From Plantactinospora alkalitolerans (lineage in GTDB: Bacteria; Actinomycetota; Actinomycetes; Mycobacteriales; Micromonosporaceae): a stretch of DNA of 38,484 nucleotides. The position numbers were made by a program, and so were the translations under genes. A model generated the notes under the pieces. That model searched no databases. It had not been told where the DNA came from and saw nothing but the letters and a program-made list of their open reading frames with translations. This document shows positions 8,519 to 16,656 of this stretch, in pieces. The DNA lies in assembly GCF_015690345.1 (NCBI RefSeq), contig NZ_JADPUN010000147.1, positions 1 to 38,484 on the forward strand, in the 5' to 3' direction. Position 1 is the stretch's first letter, and each line of letters begins with the position of its first letter.

Positions 8519-10785
8519 TGCTGGCGATTCTGCTCACCCCGACCCGGTCCGGCCCACCCCTCACCCTTCCCGACGGCAAGCCGCTCGCCGCCGTACTGCG
8601 CGAACAGTTGCGCGCCGCCGGCGCCCGGGACGTCGTACTCACCGACGACCTGGCGGAGTTGGCCGTGCTGGCCGGCACCGCCCGGGAGCCGGTGCTGCTC
8701 TGCTCCGGCGACCTGGTCGCACACACCGCCGTACTGCGTCACCTCGGCACCAGCCCGATGCCCGGAACGGTGGCCCTGGTGCTGCCCGACCCGGACGCCG
8801 GCCCGGTCGCGGTGCTGGAGGACCGGGGCCAGGTGGTCGCCGCCGGGCCCGCCGGGACCCTCGGTGTCGCCCCCACGGGAGCCTCCGGCGGGGCGGTACG
8901 GGTCAGCGTGGCCGACCTCCCGGCCCTGGTCGCCGCGGCCCGCGCCCTCGCCGAAACCGAAACCGAAACCGAAACCCACGCCCACGCCCGCACCCACGCC
9001 GAGAACGCGGCCGGAACGGTCGGCGCCGGAATCCCCGGCGCTGGGACCGTCGCCGCCGGAACCTCCGGCGCCGGGACCGTCGCCGCCGGAACCTCCGGCG
9101 CCGGGACCGTCGCCGCCGGAACTCCCGGTGCTACGTCGGCGGCCCTGGACCGGCTGCTCGCGGAGCTGGCCCGCCCGGACTCCGCGACCGGGCCGGGGAT
9201 CACGATCTTCACGTCCCGGGTACGCCTGCTCGTCGCCCGCCGGGTCGCCGATGCCGCCGAGCTGGCCGAGGCCGAGGCCGCGGTGGCCGCGGTCGACTCC
9301 GACCGGGCCGAACTGCGGCTCTCGGTGAAGGAGAAGGACGACTTCTTCACCACGTACTTCGTCAGCACCTGGTCGCCATGGGTGACCAAGCTGAGCGCCC
9401 GGCTCCGGCTCACCCCGACCGGGGTGACCGCGATCTCGGTCGCCTTCGCGGTGGCGGCGGCGGTGCTCTTCGCGCTCGGTGGCCGTCCAGCCCTGGTCGC
9501 CGGGGCGATCCTGCTCTACCTGGGCTTCATGCTGGACTGCGTCGACGGGCAGTTGGCCCGCTACACCCGGCACTTCAGCCCCTGGGGCGGCTGGCTGGAC
9601 ACCCTCGCCGACCGGGCCAAGGAATACCTGGTCTACGCCGGCCTCGCGGTCGGGGTCGAGCGGGCCGGTGGTCCCGGCTGGGCGCTGGGCATCGCCGCGA
9701 TCACCCTGCAGACCGTCCGGCACATGACCGACACCTGGTACGGCGCGCTGCACGACGAGGCTGCCAAGCGTCCCCGTACGGCCGGTCCGGGCGGCCCGGG
9801 TGGGCTGGGCGACCGGCTCAGCCAGGCGTCGAACCGGGTACAGGCCGACACCGGCTCGTTGACGTACTGGTTGAAACGGACAGTGGTCTTTCCGATCGGT
9901 GAACGGTGGGCCCTGATCGCGCTGACCGTGGCGATCTTCAGTCCGCTGGTCAGCCTGGTCGCCGTACTGGTCTGGGGTGGGCTCGCGGCGGCGTACACGC
10001 TGGCGCTGCGTACCCTGCGGGCCCGCTCGATGCGGGTCCCGGTGCTGACCCGGGTGGACACCATGCTGCACCGCGACGACGGGCCGGCGGCGCGCTGGCT
10101 GGCGGCGCTCGGCCGGAGCGCGGGCCTCTCCGGCCCGTTGCCGCTGGCCGTACTCGCGGCCGGGGCCGGTGCCGCCCTGCTCGGGGCGGGCCTGGCCGGG
10201 CTCGACAGCGGTCACGCCCGCTGGGCGGTGCCGCTGGCGGTCCTGGTCGTCCTGCTCGCCGGGCTGCCGGCGGCGGTACCACACGCCGGGGCGCTGGACT
10301 GGCTGGTGCCGGCCGCGCTGCGGGCCGCCGAGTACCTGCTGGTGATCGCGACCGGCGTACTGGTCGATGCCGACGGGGCGGTGATCTTCGCACTGCTCTT
10401 CGCGCTGGCCCTGCGGCACTACGACCTCACCGCCCGGCTGGAGAAACGGGAGCGTGCCCCCCTGCTCGGGTCGCTCGGGCTGGGCTGGGACGGGCGGCTG
10501 ATCGTGCTCTCCGCCGCCGTGCTGGTCGGCCCGGCCGCCGGCCGGATCGTGATGCTGCTGCTCGCCGGGTACCTTTTGGCGATTTTCGTAGTGAACGCGC
10601 TCCGTGGCTGGGTACCCAGGGACGTCCCCGGGCCCCGACAGCCGAGCGCCGCCGAGACCAGGACGGACGGACAGCCCGGTTCCGGCGACGCGCTCGCGGT
10701 CGCCGGGGCCCGCGAGGGCTACGTACCGGCCGGCGGGGAATGGGACCGGGGTAACTCCCCGGCGGAACGGGACCGGGACGGGTGA
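8518..10785 (+). CDS. Fused nucleotidyltransferase-like / CDP-alcohol phosphatidyltransferase / DUF5941 protein
   Basis: 755 aa. Residues 1-145 resemble a sugar-nucleotide/cytidylyltransferase fold (LTLPDGKPLAAVLREQLRAA, LLCSGDLVAHTAVLRHL), but the N-terminal glycine-rich loop looks degenerate. A low-complexity linker spans about 145-205 (ETETETETHAHART and three 10-aa repeats). The CDP-alcohol phosphotransferase domain follows with all motif residues: Asp340, Asp343, Gly344, Ala347, Arg348, Gly357, Asp361 and Asp365. The C-terminal 300 residues carry further membrane helices of DUF5941 type and a hydrophilic tail. The enzyme would transfer an alcohol phosphate from a CDP-alcohol to an acceptor in the membrane. 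Its position between the exporter and a TagF-like enzyme suggests wall-polymer or linkage-unit synthesis. The substrate is unknown. Confidence 0.85.
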   Translation: MLAILLTPTRSGPPLTLPDGKPLAAVLREQLRAAGARDVVLTDDLAELAVLAGTAREPVLLCSGDLVAHTAVLRHLGTSPMPGTVALVLPDPDAGPVAVLEDRGQVVAAGPAGTLGVAPTGASGGAVRVSVADLPALVAAARALAETETETETHAHARTHAENAAGTVGAGIPGAGTVAAGTSGAGTVAAGTSGAGTVAAGTPGATSAALDRLLAELARPDSATGPGITIFTSRVRLLVARRVADAAELAEAEAAVAAVDSDRAELRLSVKEKDDFFTTYFVSTWSPWVTKLSARLRLTPTGVTAISVAFAVAAAVLFALGGRPALVAGAILLYLGFMLDCVDGQLARYTRHFSPWGGWLDTLADRAKEYLVYAGLAVGVERAGGPGWALGIAAITLQTVRHMTDTWYGALHDEAAKRPRTAGPGGPGGLGDRLSQASNRVQADTGSLTYWLKRTVVFPIGERWALIALTVAIFSPLVSLVAVLVWGGLAAAYTLALRTLRARSMRVPVLTRVDTMLHRDDGPAARWLAALGRSAGLSGPLPLAVLAAGAGAALLGAGLAGLDSGHARWAVPLAVLVVLLAGLPAAVPHAGALDWLVPAALRAAEYLLVIATGVLVDADGAVIFALLFALALRHYDLTARLEKRERAPLLGSLGLGWDGRLIVLSAAVLVGPAAGRIVMLLLAGYLLAIFVVNALRGWVPRDVPGPRQPSAAETRTDGQPGSGDALAVAGAREGYVPAGGEWDRGNSPAERDRDG
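9031..9120 (+). repeat. Three 30-bp in-frame tandem repeats in the fusion-protein linker
   Basis: Units at 9031-9060, 9061-9090 and 9091-9120. The last two are identical and the first differs at a few positions; partial copies flank both ends. They encode GAGTVAAGTS-type decapeptides in the linker between the nucleotidyltransferase-like and CDP-alcohol domains. Unit number probably varies among strains. Confidence 0.85.
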
Positions 10786-10868
10786 CGCCGCTGCCGGGGT
10801 GATCGGCCACCCCCGACTGGCGGCGCGGAAGAGGGACGGATGACGCTGCCAGCGGGGGACCGGCGCCA

Positions 10869-13112
10869 ATGCCGCTGATCAGCTTCGTCGTGCCGGTCTA
10901 CCGGGTCCAGGGCTACCTGCGCGACTGCCTCGACTCGATTCTCGGCCAGCCGGTACGGGACGTCGAGGTGGTCGCGGTCGACGACTGCTCGCCGGACAGC
11001 TGCGGCGAGATCATCGCCGAGTACGCCGCCCGGGACCCCCGGGTCCGGGTGGTGACGCTGGACGAGAACATGGGGCTGGGCCAGGCCCGCAACATCGGCC
11101 TCGACCTGGCCACCGGTGACTACGTCTGGTTCCTGGACAGCGACGACTGGCTGGTCGACGGCTGCCTGACGGCGGTGGCCGAGCGGCTGCGCCGGGTCGA
11201 TCCGGAGGTGCTGATCGTCGACCACGTGCGGGCGTACTGGAACAACCGGACGCTCGGCAGCGGCCTGGACGACACGATCGCGGACTCCGGTGGTGCCGTC
11301 TTCGGGGTGCGGGACCGGCCCGAGGTGATCGGGGTGCTGCACACCGCGTGGAACAAGGTGGTGCGCCGGCGGTTCCTGGACGACCTCGGCCTGCGCTTCG
11401 GTCCCGGCTGGTACGAGGACGTCTCGTTCAGCTATCCGGCGCTGCTCGCCGCGCGCCGGATCAGCGTGCTGGACGTGGTCTGCGTCAACTACCGGCAGCG
11501 GCGTTCCGGCGCCATCACCCGGACCCTGGACGACCGGCACTTCGAGGTGTTCCCGCACTGGCGGCGGGTGTTCGACCTGATGCGGGGCTGGGGGCCGGCG
11601 TACGACGACCTGCGGCCGCTGATCTTCGAACGGATGGTCTGGCACTACCTGATCGTGCTGGGCAACGGGCGGCGGGTCTCGCCGAAGCTGCGCAGGGCCT
11701 TCTTCGAGCAGGTGGCCGCGGACTACCGTCGCTGGCTGCCGCCGGGCGGGTACCGGGTGCCGGGCGGGGTGGAGGGGCTGAAGCACCGGCTGGTGGCCGG
11801 CGGCCACTGGCGGCCGTACGTCCTGCTCCGGGCGCTGCACCGGTCCCGGGGCAGCGCCCGCCGACTCGCGCGCCGGCCGTTGCCGGGCCCGCTGTCCCGG
11901 GCCGCCCGACTGGCCGTACCACCCTTCCGGGCCGCCCGGCTGGCCCGGGCTGCGCTGCTGCGCGGCTACTACCACGCCCAACTGCGTGCGCCGCTCGATC
12001 CGACGCTGGCCCTGTACGCCTCGTACTGGTACCGGGGCTACGCCTGCAATCCGGCGGCGATCCACGCCAAGGCGCGCGAACTCGCTCCCGGGATCCGGGG
12101 TGTGTGGGTGGTCCGGCGGGACCGGGTGTCGAGTCTGCCGGCCGGAGTGCCGTACGTGGTGGCCGGGAGCCGGCCGTACTTCCGGGCGCTGGCCCGGGCG
12201 CACTGGCTGATCAACAATGTCAACTTCCCGGACTACGTGGTGAAGCGGCGTGGCTCCGTGCACGTGCAGACCCACCACGGCACCCCGGTCAAGGTGATGG
12301 GGCTGGACCAGCAGCGCTATCCGCGTGGTGCGGTCGGATTGAGTTTTTCCGGGCTGCTGCGCCGGATCGACCGCTGGGACTACAGCGTCACCGCCAACAC
12401 CTTCTCCACCCAGATGTGGGAGCGGGCCTATCCGGCGGACTACCTGACCCTGGAGACCGGCTATCCGCGCAACGACCGACTGGTGAATGCCGGGCCGGAG
12501 GAGGTCGAGGCCGTCCGGAATCGGCTGGGCATCGCGCCCGGCGACCGGGTGGTGCTGTACGCGCCGACCCACCGGGAGCACCATCCCGGCTACTGGCCGC
12601 CGTTCGATCCGGGTGCGCTGCTCGACGTTCTCGGGCCGGCCGGCCGACTGCTGATCCGGGGCCACTATCTCGATCCGGGTGCGGTGACCGCCGGTGGCGA
12701 GGACTCCGGGATGCCGACCGCCGCGGGCGCGCCGGACGTCCGGAGTCGGGTGACGGACGTGACCGGGCACCCGTCGGTGGAGGACCTGTACCTGGCCGCC
12801 GACGTCCTGGTCACCGACTACTCGTCCGCGATGTTCGACTACGGCACGCTGGACCGGCCGATCGTGATCTACGCCCCGGACTGGGACGACTACCGCCGGG
12901 AGCGCGGGGTCTACCTGGATGTCCTGGTCGAGGCGCCGGGGGTGGCGGCGACGAGCCTGCCGGACCTGCTCGACCTGTTCGCCACCGGTGCGGTCGACGG
13001 CGTCGAGGCGACCGAGGCCCGCGCCCGGTTCCGGCACCGGTTCTGCGATCTGGACGACGGCCGGGCGGCGGAGCGGGTCGTCCGGCGGACTCTGCTCAAC
13101 GAGCCCGGTTGA
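10869..13112 (+). CDS. Bifunctional GT2 glycosyltransferase / CDP-glycerol glycerophosphotransferase (TagF-like)
   Basis: 747 aa. Residues 1-330 are a GT-A family 2 domain: MPLISFVVPVYRVQGYLRDC, VDDCSPDS, and the metal-binding DSDD at residues 90-93. A basic linker runs to about 370. The C-terminal half is a CDP-glycerol glycerophosphotransferase domain with THHGTPVKVMG (His469, His470), APTHRE (His568) and VTDYSSAMFDYGTLDRPIVI. It would glycosylate an acceptor and polymerise poly(glycerol phosphate) at the inner membrane face. It is the last gene of the exporter operon, 83 bp after the fusion gene. Its last 17 bp overlap the convergent HxlR gene. Domain assignments are firm; the polymer is inferred. 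Confidence 0.92.
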   Translation: MPLISFVVPVYRVQGYLRDCLDSILGQPVRDVEVVAVDDCSPDSCGEIIAEYAARDPRVRVVTLDENMGLGQARNIGLDLATGDYVWFLDSDDWLVDGCLTAVAERLRRVDPEVLIVDHVRAYWNNRTLGSGLDDTIADSGGAVFGVRDRPEVIGVLHTAWNKVVRRRFLDDLGLRFGPGWYEDVSFSYPALLAARRISVLDVVCVNYRQRRSGAITRTLDDRHFEVFPHWRRVFDLMRGWGPAYDDLRPLIFERMVWHYLIVLGNGRRVSPKLRRAFFEQVAADYRRWLPPGGYRVPGGVEGLKHRLVAGGHWRPYVLLRALHRSRGSARRLARRPLPGPLSRAARLAVPPFRAARLARAALLRGYYHAQLRAPLDPTLALYASYWYRGYACNPAAIHAKARELAPGIRGVWVVRRDRVSSLPAGVPYVVAGSRPYFRALARAHWLINNVNFPDYVVKRRGSVHVQTHHGTPVKVMGLDQQRYPRGAVGLSFSGLLRRIDRWDYSVTANTFSTQMWERAYPADYLTLETGYPRNDRLVNAGPEEVEAVRNRLGIAPGDRVVLYAPTHREHHPGYWPPFDPGALLDVLGPAGRLLIRGHYLDPGAVTAGGEDSGMPTAAGAPDVRSRVTDVTGHPSVEDLYLAADVLVTDYSSAMFDYGTLDRPIVIYAPDWDDYRRERGVYLDVLVEAPGVAATSLPDLLDLFATGAVDGVEATEARARFRHRFCDLDDGRAAERVVRRTLLNEPG

Positions 13113-13524
13113 GCCCTGCTTGACGTGCCGGGCTGCCCTGGGACGAGGCTTCGGGCTTCTGCGGGCTGGGGCAGGATTCCTCGGCGGGTAGATGTTCGGC
13201 GGCCCAGCGCGAGACCTGTTCGAGGGCGGGCATCAGCGCCAGACCACGGTCGGTCAGTTGGTACGAGACCGTGACGGGGGGCCCTTCGTCGACGGTCCGG
13301 GCGACGAGCCCGTTGCAGGTCAATTCCGACAGGCGGTCGGAAAGCACCGAGTCGCTGACCCGCCCGACCGCCCGGGAGAGTTCACGGAATCCGGCCGGTC
13401 CGGACTTCAGGCTGCCGAGCACGACCGCCGTCCACCGCTTGCCGAGCAGCACGAAGGCCCTGGTCAGGGCGGCGTCGCTGCGTGCGCAGGCCTCCGGGGT
13501 CTCCGCACTCGTCCTGGCCGCCAT
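13096..13524 (-). CDS. HxlR-family winged-helix transcriptional regulator
   Basis: 142 aa. The HxlR core is clear: LGKRWTAVVLGSLKSGPAGF, then RELSRAVGRVSDSVLSDRLSEL (recognition helix), then the wing VSYQLTDRGLALMPAL. An N-terminal Cys13 is at the position where redox-sensing members often carry one (EACARSDAAL), so thiol sensing is possible. It is divergent from the FAD oxidoreductase gene, which is the likely target. The shared intergenic region contains repeated CTAGC-type half-sites. Its 3' end overlaps the TagF-like gene by 17 bp in convergent orientation. Confidence 0.9.
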   Translation of the reverse strand: MAARTSAETPEACARSDAALTRAFVLLGKRWTAVVLGSLKSGPAGFRELSRAVGRVSDSVLSDRLSELTCNGLVARTVDEGPPVTVSYQLTDRGLALMPALEQVSRWAAEHLPAEESCPSPQKPEASSQGSPARQAGLNRAR

Positions 13525-13530
13525 GTCTGA

Positions 13531-13577
13531 AGCCTAGCAACGGAATGTCGCTAGGCTTTTAGAAGTTGCTAGGTTAG
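13531..13577. promoter_or_regulatory. Candidate HxlR operator region
   Basis: Perfect 8-bp inverted arms AGCCTAGC (13531-13538) and GCTAGGCT (13550-13557) flank an 11-bp spacer, immediately upstream of the hxlR-type start. A related half-site GTTGCTAGG follows at 13565-13573. The spacing and position between divergent genes fit autoregulation plus control of the oxidoreductase. Inferred from symmetry only. Confidence 0.5.
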
Positions 13578-13647
13578 GAATTGCTACTCTCAACGAAGAT
13601 GTAGCTACTGATCTAGGCGCAGCTTCTACTTTCCGACGAGGAGTCTC

Positions 13648-14763
13648 ATGACTGAGCACACTGGCTCGCGGCCCACCGTGGTGGTCGTGGGAGGCGGATA
13701 CGGCGGGATCAGTGCCGCCAAGGCCCTGGACGACGTCGCCGAGGTGACCCTGGTCGACCCGACCGAGGCGTTCACACACACCGTGGCGGCCTGGCGGGCA
13801 CTGGTCGAGCCGGAGTGGCTGGACCGGATCTTCATGCCGTACGACCGGCTGCTGAAGAACGGACGCTTCGTACGGGACCGGGCGGTGACGGTCGACGGTC
13901 GGCAGGTCACCCTCGCCTCCGGTGCGCGGCTCGAGCCGGACTACCTGATCCTGGCCACGGGCTCGTCCTACCCGTTCCCGGCGAAGACCGACGAGCTCAC
14001 CGTCGACACGGCGCGGGCCCGGTTCCGCCAGGCGCACTCGGCCCTGCTCGACGCCGAGCGGGTGCTGCTGGTCGGTGCCGGCCCGTCCGGCCTGGAGCTG
14101 GCCGGTGAGATCAAGTCGTTCTATCCGGACAAGCACGTGACGATCGCGGACGTCTCCCCGGACATCCTGCCCGGCCCGTTCGACCAGGAACTCCGGGACG
14201 AACTGCGTCGCCAGCTCGACAAACTCGGTGTCGAACTTGCGCTCGGCAGCCCGCTGCGGGCGCTGCCGGACGCCGCGCCGGCCACCCTCGCCCCGATCTC
14301 CATCTGGACCGAGGCGGGCGAGGAGTTGACCGCCGACATCTGGTACCGGTGCTTCGGGGTCACCCCGACCAGCGACTACCTGGGCGAGTCGATGGCGCAG
14401 GTGCGCGACGAGCGCGGCTACCTGCGGGTCGACGGGCGACTGCGGGTCGCCGGCCAGGACCGGGTCTACGCGATCGGCGACGTCTCCGACGCGGACTACA
14501 ACATGGCCGGCCGGGCCGGTGCCCAGGCGGAGGTCGTGGCGGCCAACATCAAGGCCACGATCACCGGCGACGGCGAGGTCGGCGACTACCAGCCGATGCC
14601 GCCGGTCATCCTCGTGCCGCTCGGGCCCGAGGGCGGCGCCGGACAGCTTCCGGGGATGGACGGCATCGCGGGCCCGGAACTCGCCGCCGAGTACAAGGGC
14701 CGGAACATGCTGGCCGAGAGGTTCGCCGTCCTCTTCGACGCCGAGCCCACCGAGGGCCGCTGA
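13648..14763 (+). CDS. FAD-dependent NAD(P)H oxidoreductase (NDH-2/AIF type)
   Basis: 371 aa, typical length. Two dinucleotide-binding motifs are visible: VVVVGGGYGGISAAKAL near the N-terminus (FAD) and VLLVGAGPSGLELAGEI around residue 140 (NAD(P)H). The FAD-contacting motif VYAIGDVSD comes near residue 275. No redox-active CxxC or membrane anchor is present. It would pass electrons from NAD(P)H to a quinone or other small acceptor. The start follows GAGGAG. It is divergent from the HxlR regulator and is probably induced through it, as seen for other HxlR-controlled reductases. The physiological acceptor is unknown. Confidence 0.88.
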   Translation: MTEHTGSRPTVVVVGGGYGGISAAKALDDVAEVTLVDPTEAFTHTVAAWRALVEPEWLDRIFMPYDRLLKNGRFVRDRAVTVDGRQVTLASGARLEPDYLILATGSSYPFPAKTDELTVDTARARFRQAHSALLDAERVLLVGAGPSGLELAGEIKSFYPDKHVTIADVSPDILPGPFDQELRDELRRQLDKLGVELALGSPLRALPDAAPATLAPISIWTEAGEELTADIWYRCFGVTPTSDYLGESMAQVRDERGYLRVDGRLRVAGQDRVYAIGDVSDADYNMAGRAGAQAEVVAANIKATITGDGEVGDYQPMPPVILVPLGPEGGAGQLPGMDGIAGPELAAEYKGRNMLAERFAVLFDAEPTEGR

Positions 14764-14784
14764 CGGTCATCCACAGCCCGATCG

Positions 14785-14833
14785 GTCGTACACACGTTCT
14801 ATCCACAACCTGTGGATAGAACGTGTGTACGAC
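14785..14833. terminator. Perfect 23-bp palindrome between convergent genes
   Basis: Arms 14785-14807 and 14811-14833 are exactly complementary with a 3-nt loop. The element lies 21 bp past the oxidoreductase stop and 14 bp past the glycosyltransferase stop, so a bidirectional terminator is the natural reading. Each arm ends in CTATCCACA, one mismatch from a DnaA box, which may be chance. Confidence 0.75.
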
Positions 14834-14847
14834 GGTGGACGGTGCTT

Positions 14848-16551
14848 TCAGTCGGCGGTCGGCGGCGGCCGGCGTACCCGCTGCCGGACCCGGTCGGCGG
14901 CCAGTCCCGCGTACCGGCCGGCGACGAACCGGGTGGCGGTGGCGAGTGACCTGATGCCGCCGACCGGGATCGTCTCGACCCCGATCAGCGCCGCCCGGCG
15001 GGACCGCTTCGCGGGCCGGGTCACCAGGCGGGGCCGGGGCGCCACCCACTGGTTCTCCGGCAACAACCGCAGGTCGAGTACGCCGAAGTCGTTCCCGCTG
15101 ACCCAGCGCCGGCCGGCCACCTCGGCCACCACCTCGTCGAGCTGCTCACCGGGTCGCCGGACCCGCCGCGCCCGGGACAGCGCCGAGGTACGCCAGAACG
15201 ACATCCCGTCGTCCGGGGAGACCGCACCGGGCGGCAGCAGCCGGACCAGGCCGACCTGCCACTCGTCGGCGACCGCCACCAGCCGCCGCACGCTGTCCGC
15301 GTCGACACCGAGGTGCGGGGCGAGTTCCAGCAGGTACGGCGACGGATATGCGCTCTCCGGAGCCCGTTCGACCAGTTCCACCCGGGGCTCGGACCGGTAG
15401 GTGGCGGCGAGGAGCCGGCGGTCCAGCAGAGGGTCCGCGAGCACCGGGCGGCGGTCGTCGGACAGTTCCGCCCAGTCGGCAACCAACAGCACCCGCAGGT
15501 CGGTCTGGTCACCGGCCAGCAACCGGTCGACACAGGTCCGCACCAGCTCGTACGGGCCCTCGGCCGGCACCACCGCGACGACCAGCGGTACGGCCCAGCA
15601 GCGGTGTGCGGCCGGCCGGAGGTAGCGGGGCTGGGGCATCAGGTCGGCCAGGAACGGGCGGTTGTACCGGCGCAGCGCCTCGCCCCTGGTCATCATGTGC
15701 GAGGGCCCCAGGTGCCAGCTCCGGGCCCGGGGCTCGGGCACGAACACGGCGCCCGCCTGCGCGAGCCGGTAGCCGAACTCGGTGTCCTCGCCGAGCCGCA
15801 ACTCGGGGTTCAGTCCACCGGTCTCCTCGTACAGGGTCCGGGTGAGCGCGGCGGTCGCACCCACGTGCGCCCGGAAGTTGAGATGGTTCCCGGCCCGAAG
15901 CTGGTCGGTGTCGTCGATCAGCCGCTCGACGTACTCGTGGGGCTCGGTTTCCTCCCACCGGAAGAGTTGGTCGAGGGTCCCGGCGGTACACCGCTGGGCG
16001 ACCTGCTCCGGATCCGGCCACTCGCCGTCGGTGAACCGCTTGTATCCCAGGGTCACCGCCTCGTCGCTGACGTGCTGCCAGCGGGCCTGCGCCGCCACGT
16101 GCTCGGGAAAGACGACCATGTCCGCGTCCAGCCAGTGCAGGATCTCACCCTCGCTGTCGCGCGCCCCGACATGCAGCGCGGCGGACCGTCCCCAGCCGGC
16201 GGAGCGGTCGGCCATCCGCACGACGCGGCAGTTGTCTGGCCGGATCTTCGGCAGGGTCAGGGGCGGATCGCTGCCGTCGTCGACCACCACCACCTCGAGC
16301 AGCTCGGCCGGATAGGTCTGATGGCGCAGCGCGGCCAGGGTGAGGTCGAGGGAGCGCTGACAGTCGCGGGCCGGAATGACCAGCGAGACCGACCGGTTCG
16401 GCCGCCAGTCGTCCAGGTCGGGTGGGCGCAGTGGACTCCAGTCGTTCCGGAACAACCGGACCTGGGAACGGGCCGCCGTGGCCCGGGCGCGACTGGACAC
16501 GCGGCACAGTGTAGTGAGCCAATCGCCCAGAGCTGACATTCCACGCGACAT
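14848..16551 (-). CDS. Family 2 glycosyltransferase
   Basis: 567 aa. The GT-A domain spans about residues 50-290: SVSLVIPARDCQRSLDLTLA, VVVDDGSDPP, the metal motif HWLDADMVVFPE, and the acceptor-side region LGEDTEFGYRLAQAG. The C-terminal half has no motif I recognise. No membrane helix is evident, so it is probably a cytoplasmic or peripheral enzyme adding a sugar to a surface glycan. The start is uncertain: ATG 16551 is used here, with ATG 16539 and GTG 16575 possible. It is divergent from a second GT2-type gene across a 105-bp promoter region, so the two may be co-regulated. Confidence 0.85.
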   Translation of the reverse strand: MSRGMSALGDWLTTLCRVSSRARATAARSQVRLFRNDWSPLRPPDLDDWRPNRSVSLVIPARDCQRSLDLTLAALRHQTYPAELLEVVVVDDGSDPPLTLPKIRPDNCRVVRMADRSAGWGRSAALHVGARDSEGEILHWLDADMVVFPEHVAAQARWQHVSDEAVTLGYKRFTDGEWPDPEQVAQRCTAGTLDQLFRWEETEPHEYVERLIDDTDQLRAGNHLNFRAHVGATAALTRTLYEETGGLNPELRLGEDTEFGYRLAQAGAVFVPEPRARSWHLGPSHMMTRGEALRRYNRPFLADLMPQPRYLRPAAHRCWAVPLVVAVVPAEGPYELVRTCVDRLLAGDQTDLRVLLVADWAELSDDRRPVLADPLLDRRLLAATYRSEPRVELVERAPESAYPSPYLLELAPHLGVDADSVRRLVAVADEWQVGLVRLLPPGAVSPDDGMSFWRTSALSRARRVRRPGEQLDEVVAEVAGRRWVSGNDFGVLDLRLLPENQWVAPRPRLVTRPAKRSRRAALIGVETIPVGGIRSLATATRFVAGRYAGLAADRVRQRVRRPPPTAD

Positions 16552-16622
16552 GCTTCCGATGTCAGATGAAATCACCGCAAGATGCAGCTACGGTAAGTGC
16601 CTTTGTGACTGCGACGCGTAGG

Positions 16623-16639
16623 CTGAGGTTCGTCCTCAG
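16623..16639 (+). other. Short leader hairpin before the GT2-type gene
   Basis: CTGAGG and CCTCAG pair across a 5-nt loop, 17 bp before the GTG start and just ahead of GGAGGG. A TAGGCT at 16619-16624 could be a -10 box overlapping it. Role unknown. Confidence 0.3.
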
Positions 16640-16656
16640 TCGATGGAGGGGTCGAC

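Noticed and set aside
8437-10869. Long minus-strand open frame (810 codons) opposite the CDP-alcohol fusion gene
   Set aside because: It is Arg/Gly/Pro-rich with no domain signature. The plus-strand frame has clear motifs and tight operon overlaps. Long antisense frames are expected at this GC content.
10719-13037. Long minus-strand open frame (772 codons) opposite the GT2-TagF gene
   Set aside because: Composition is typical of an antisense shadow, and the TagF motifs lie on the other strand.
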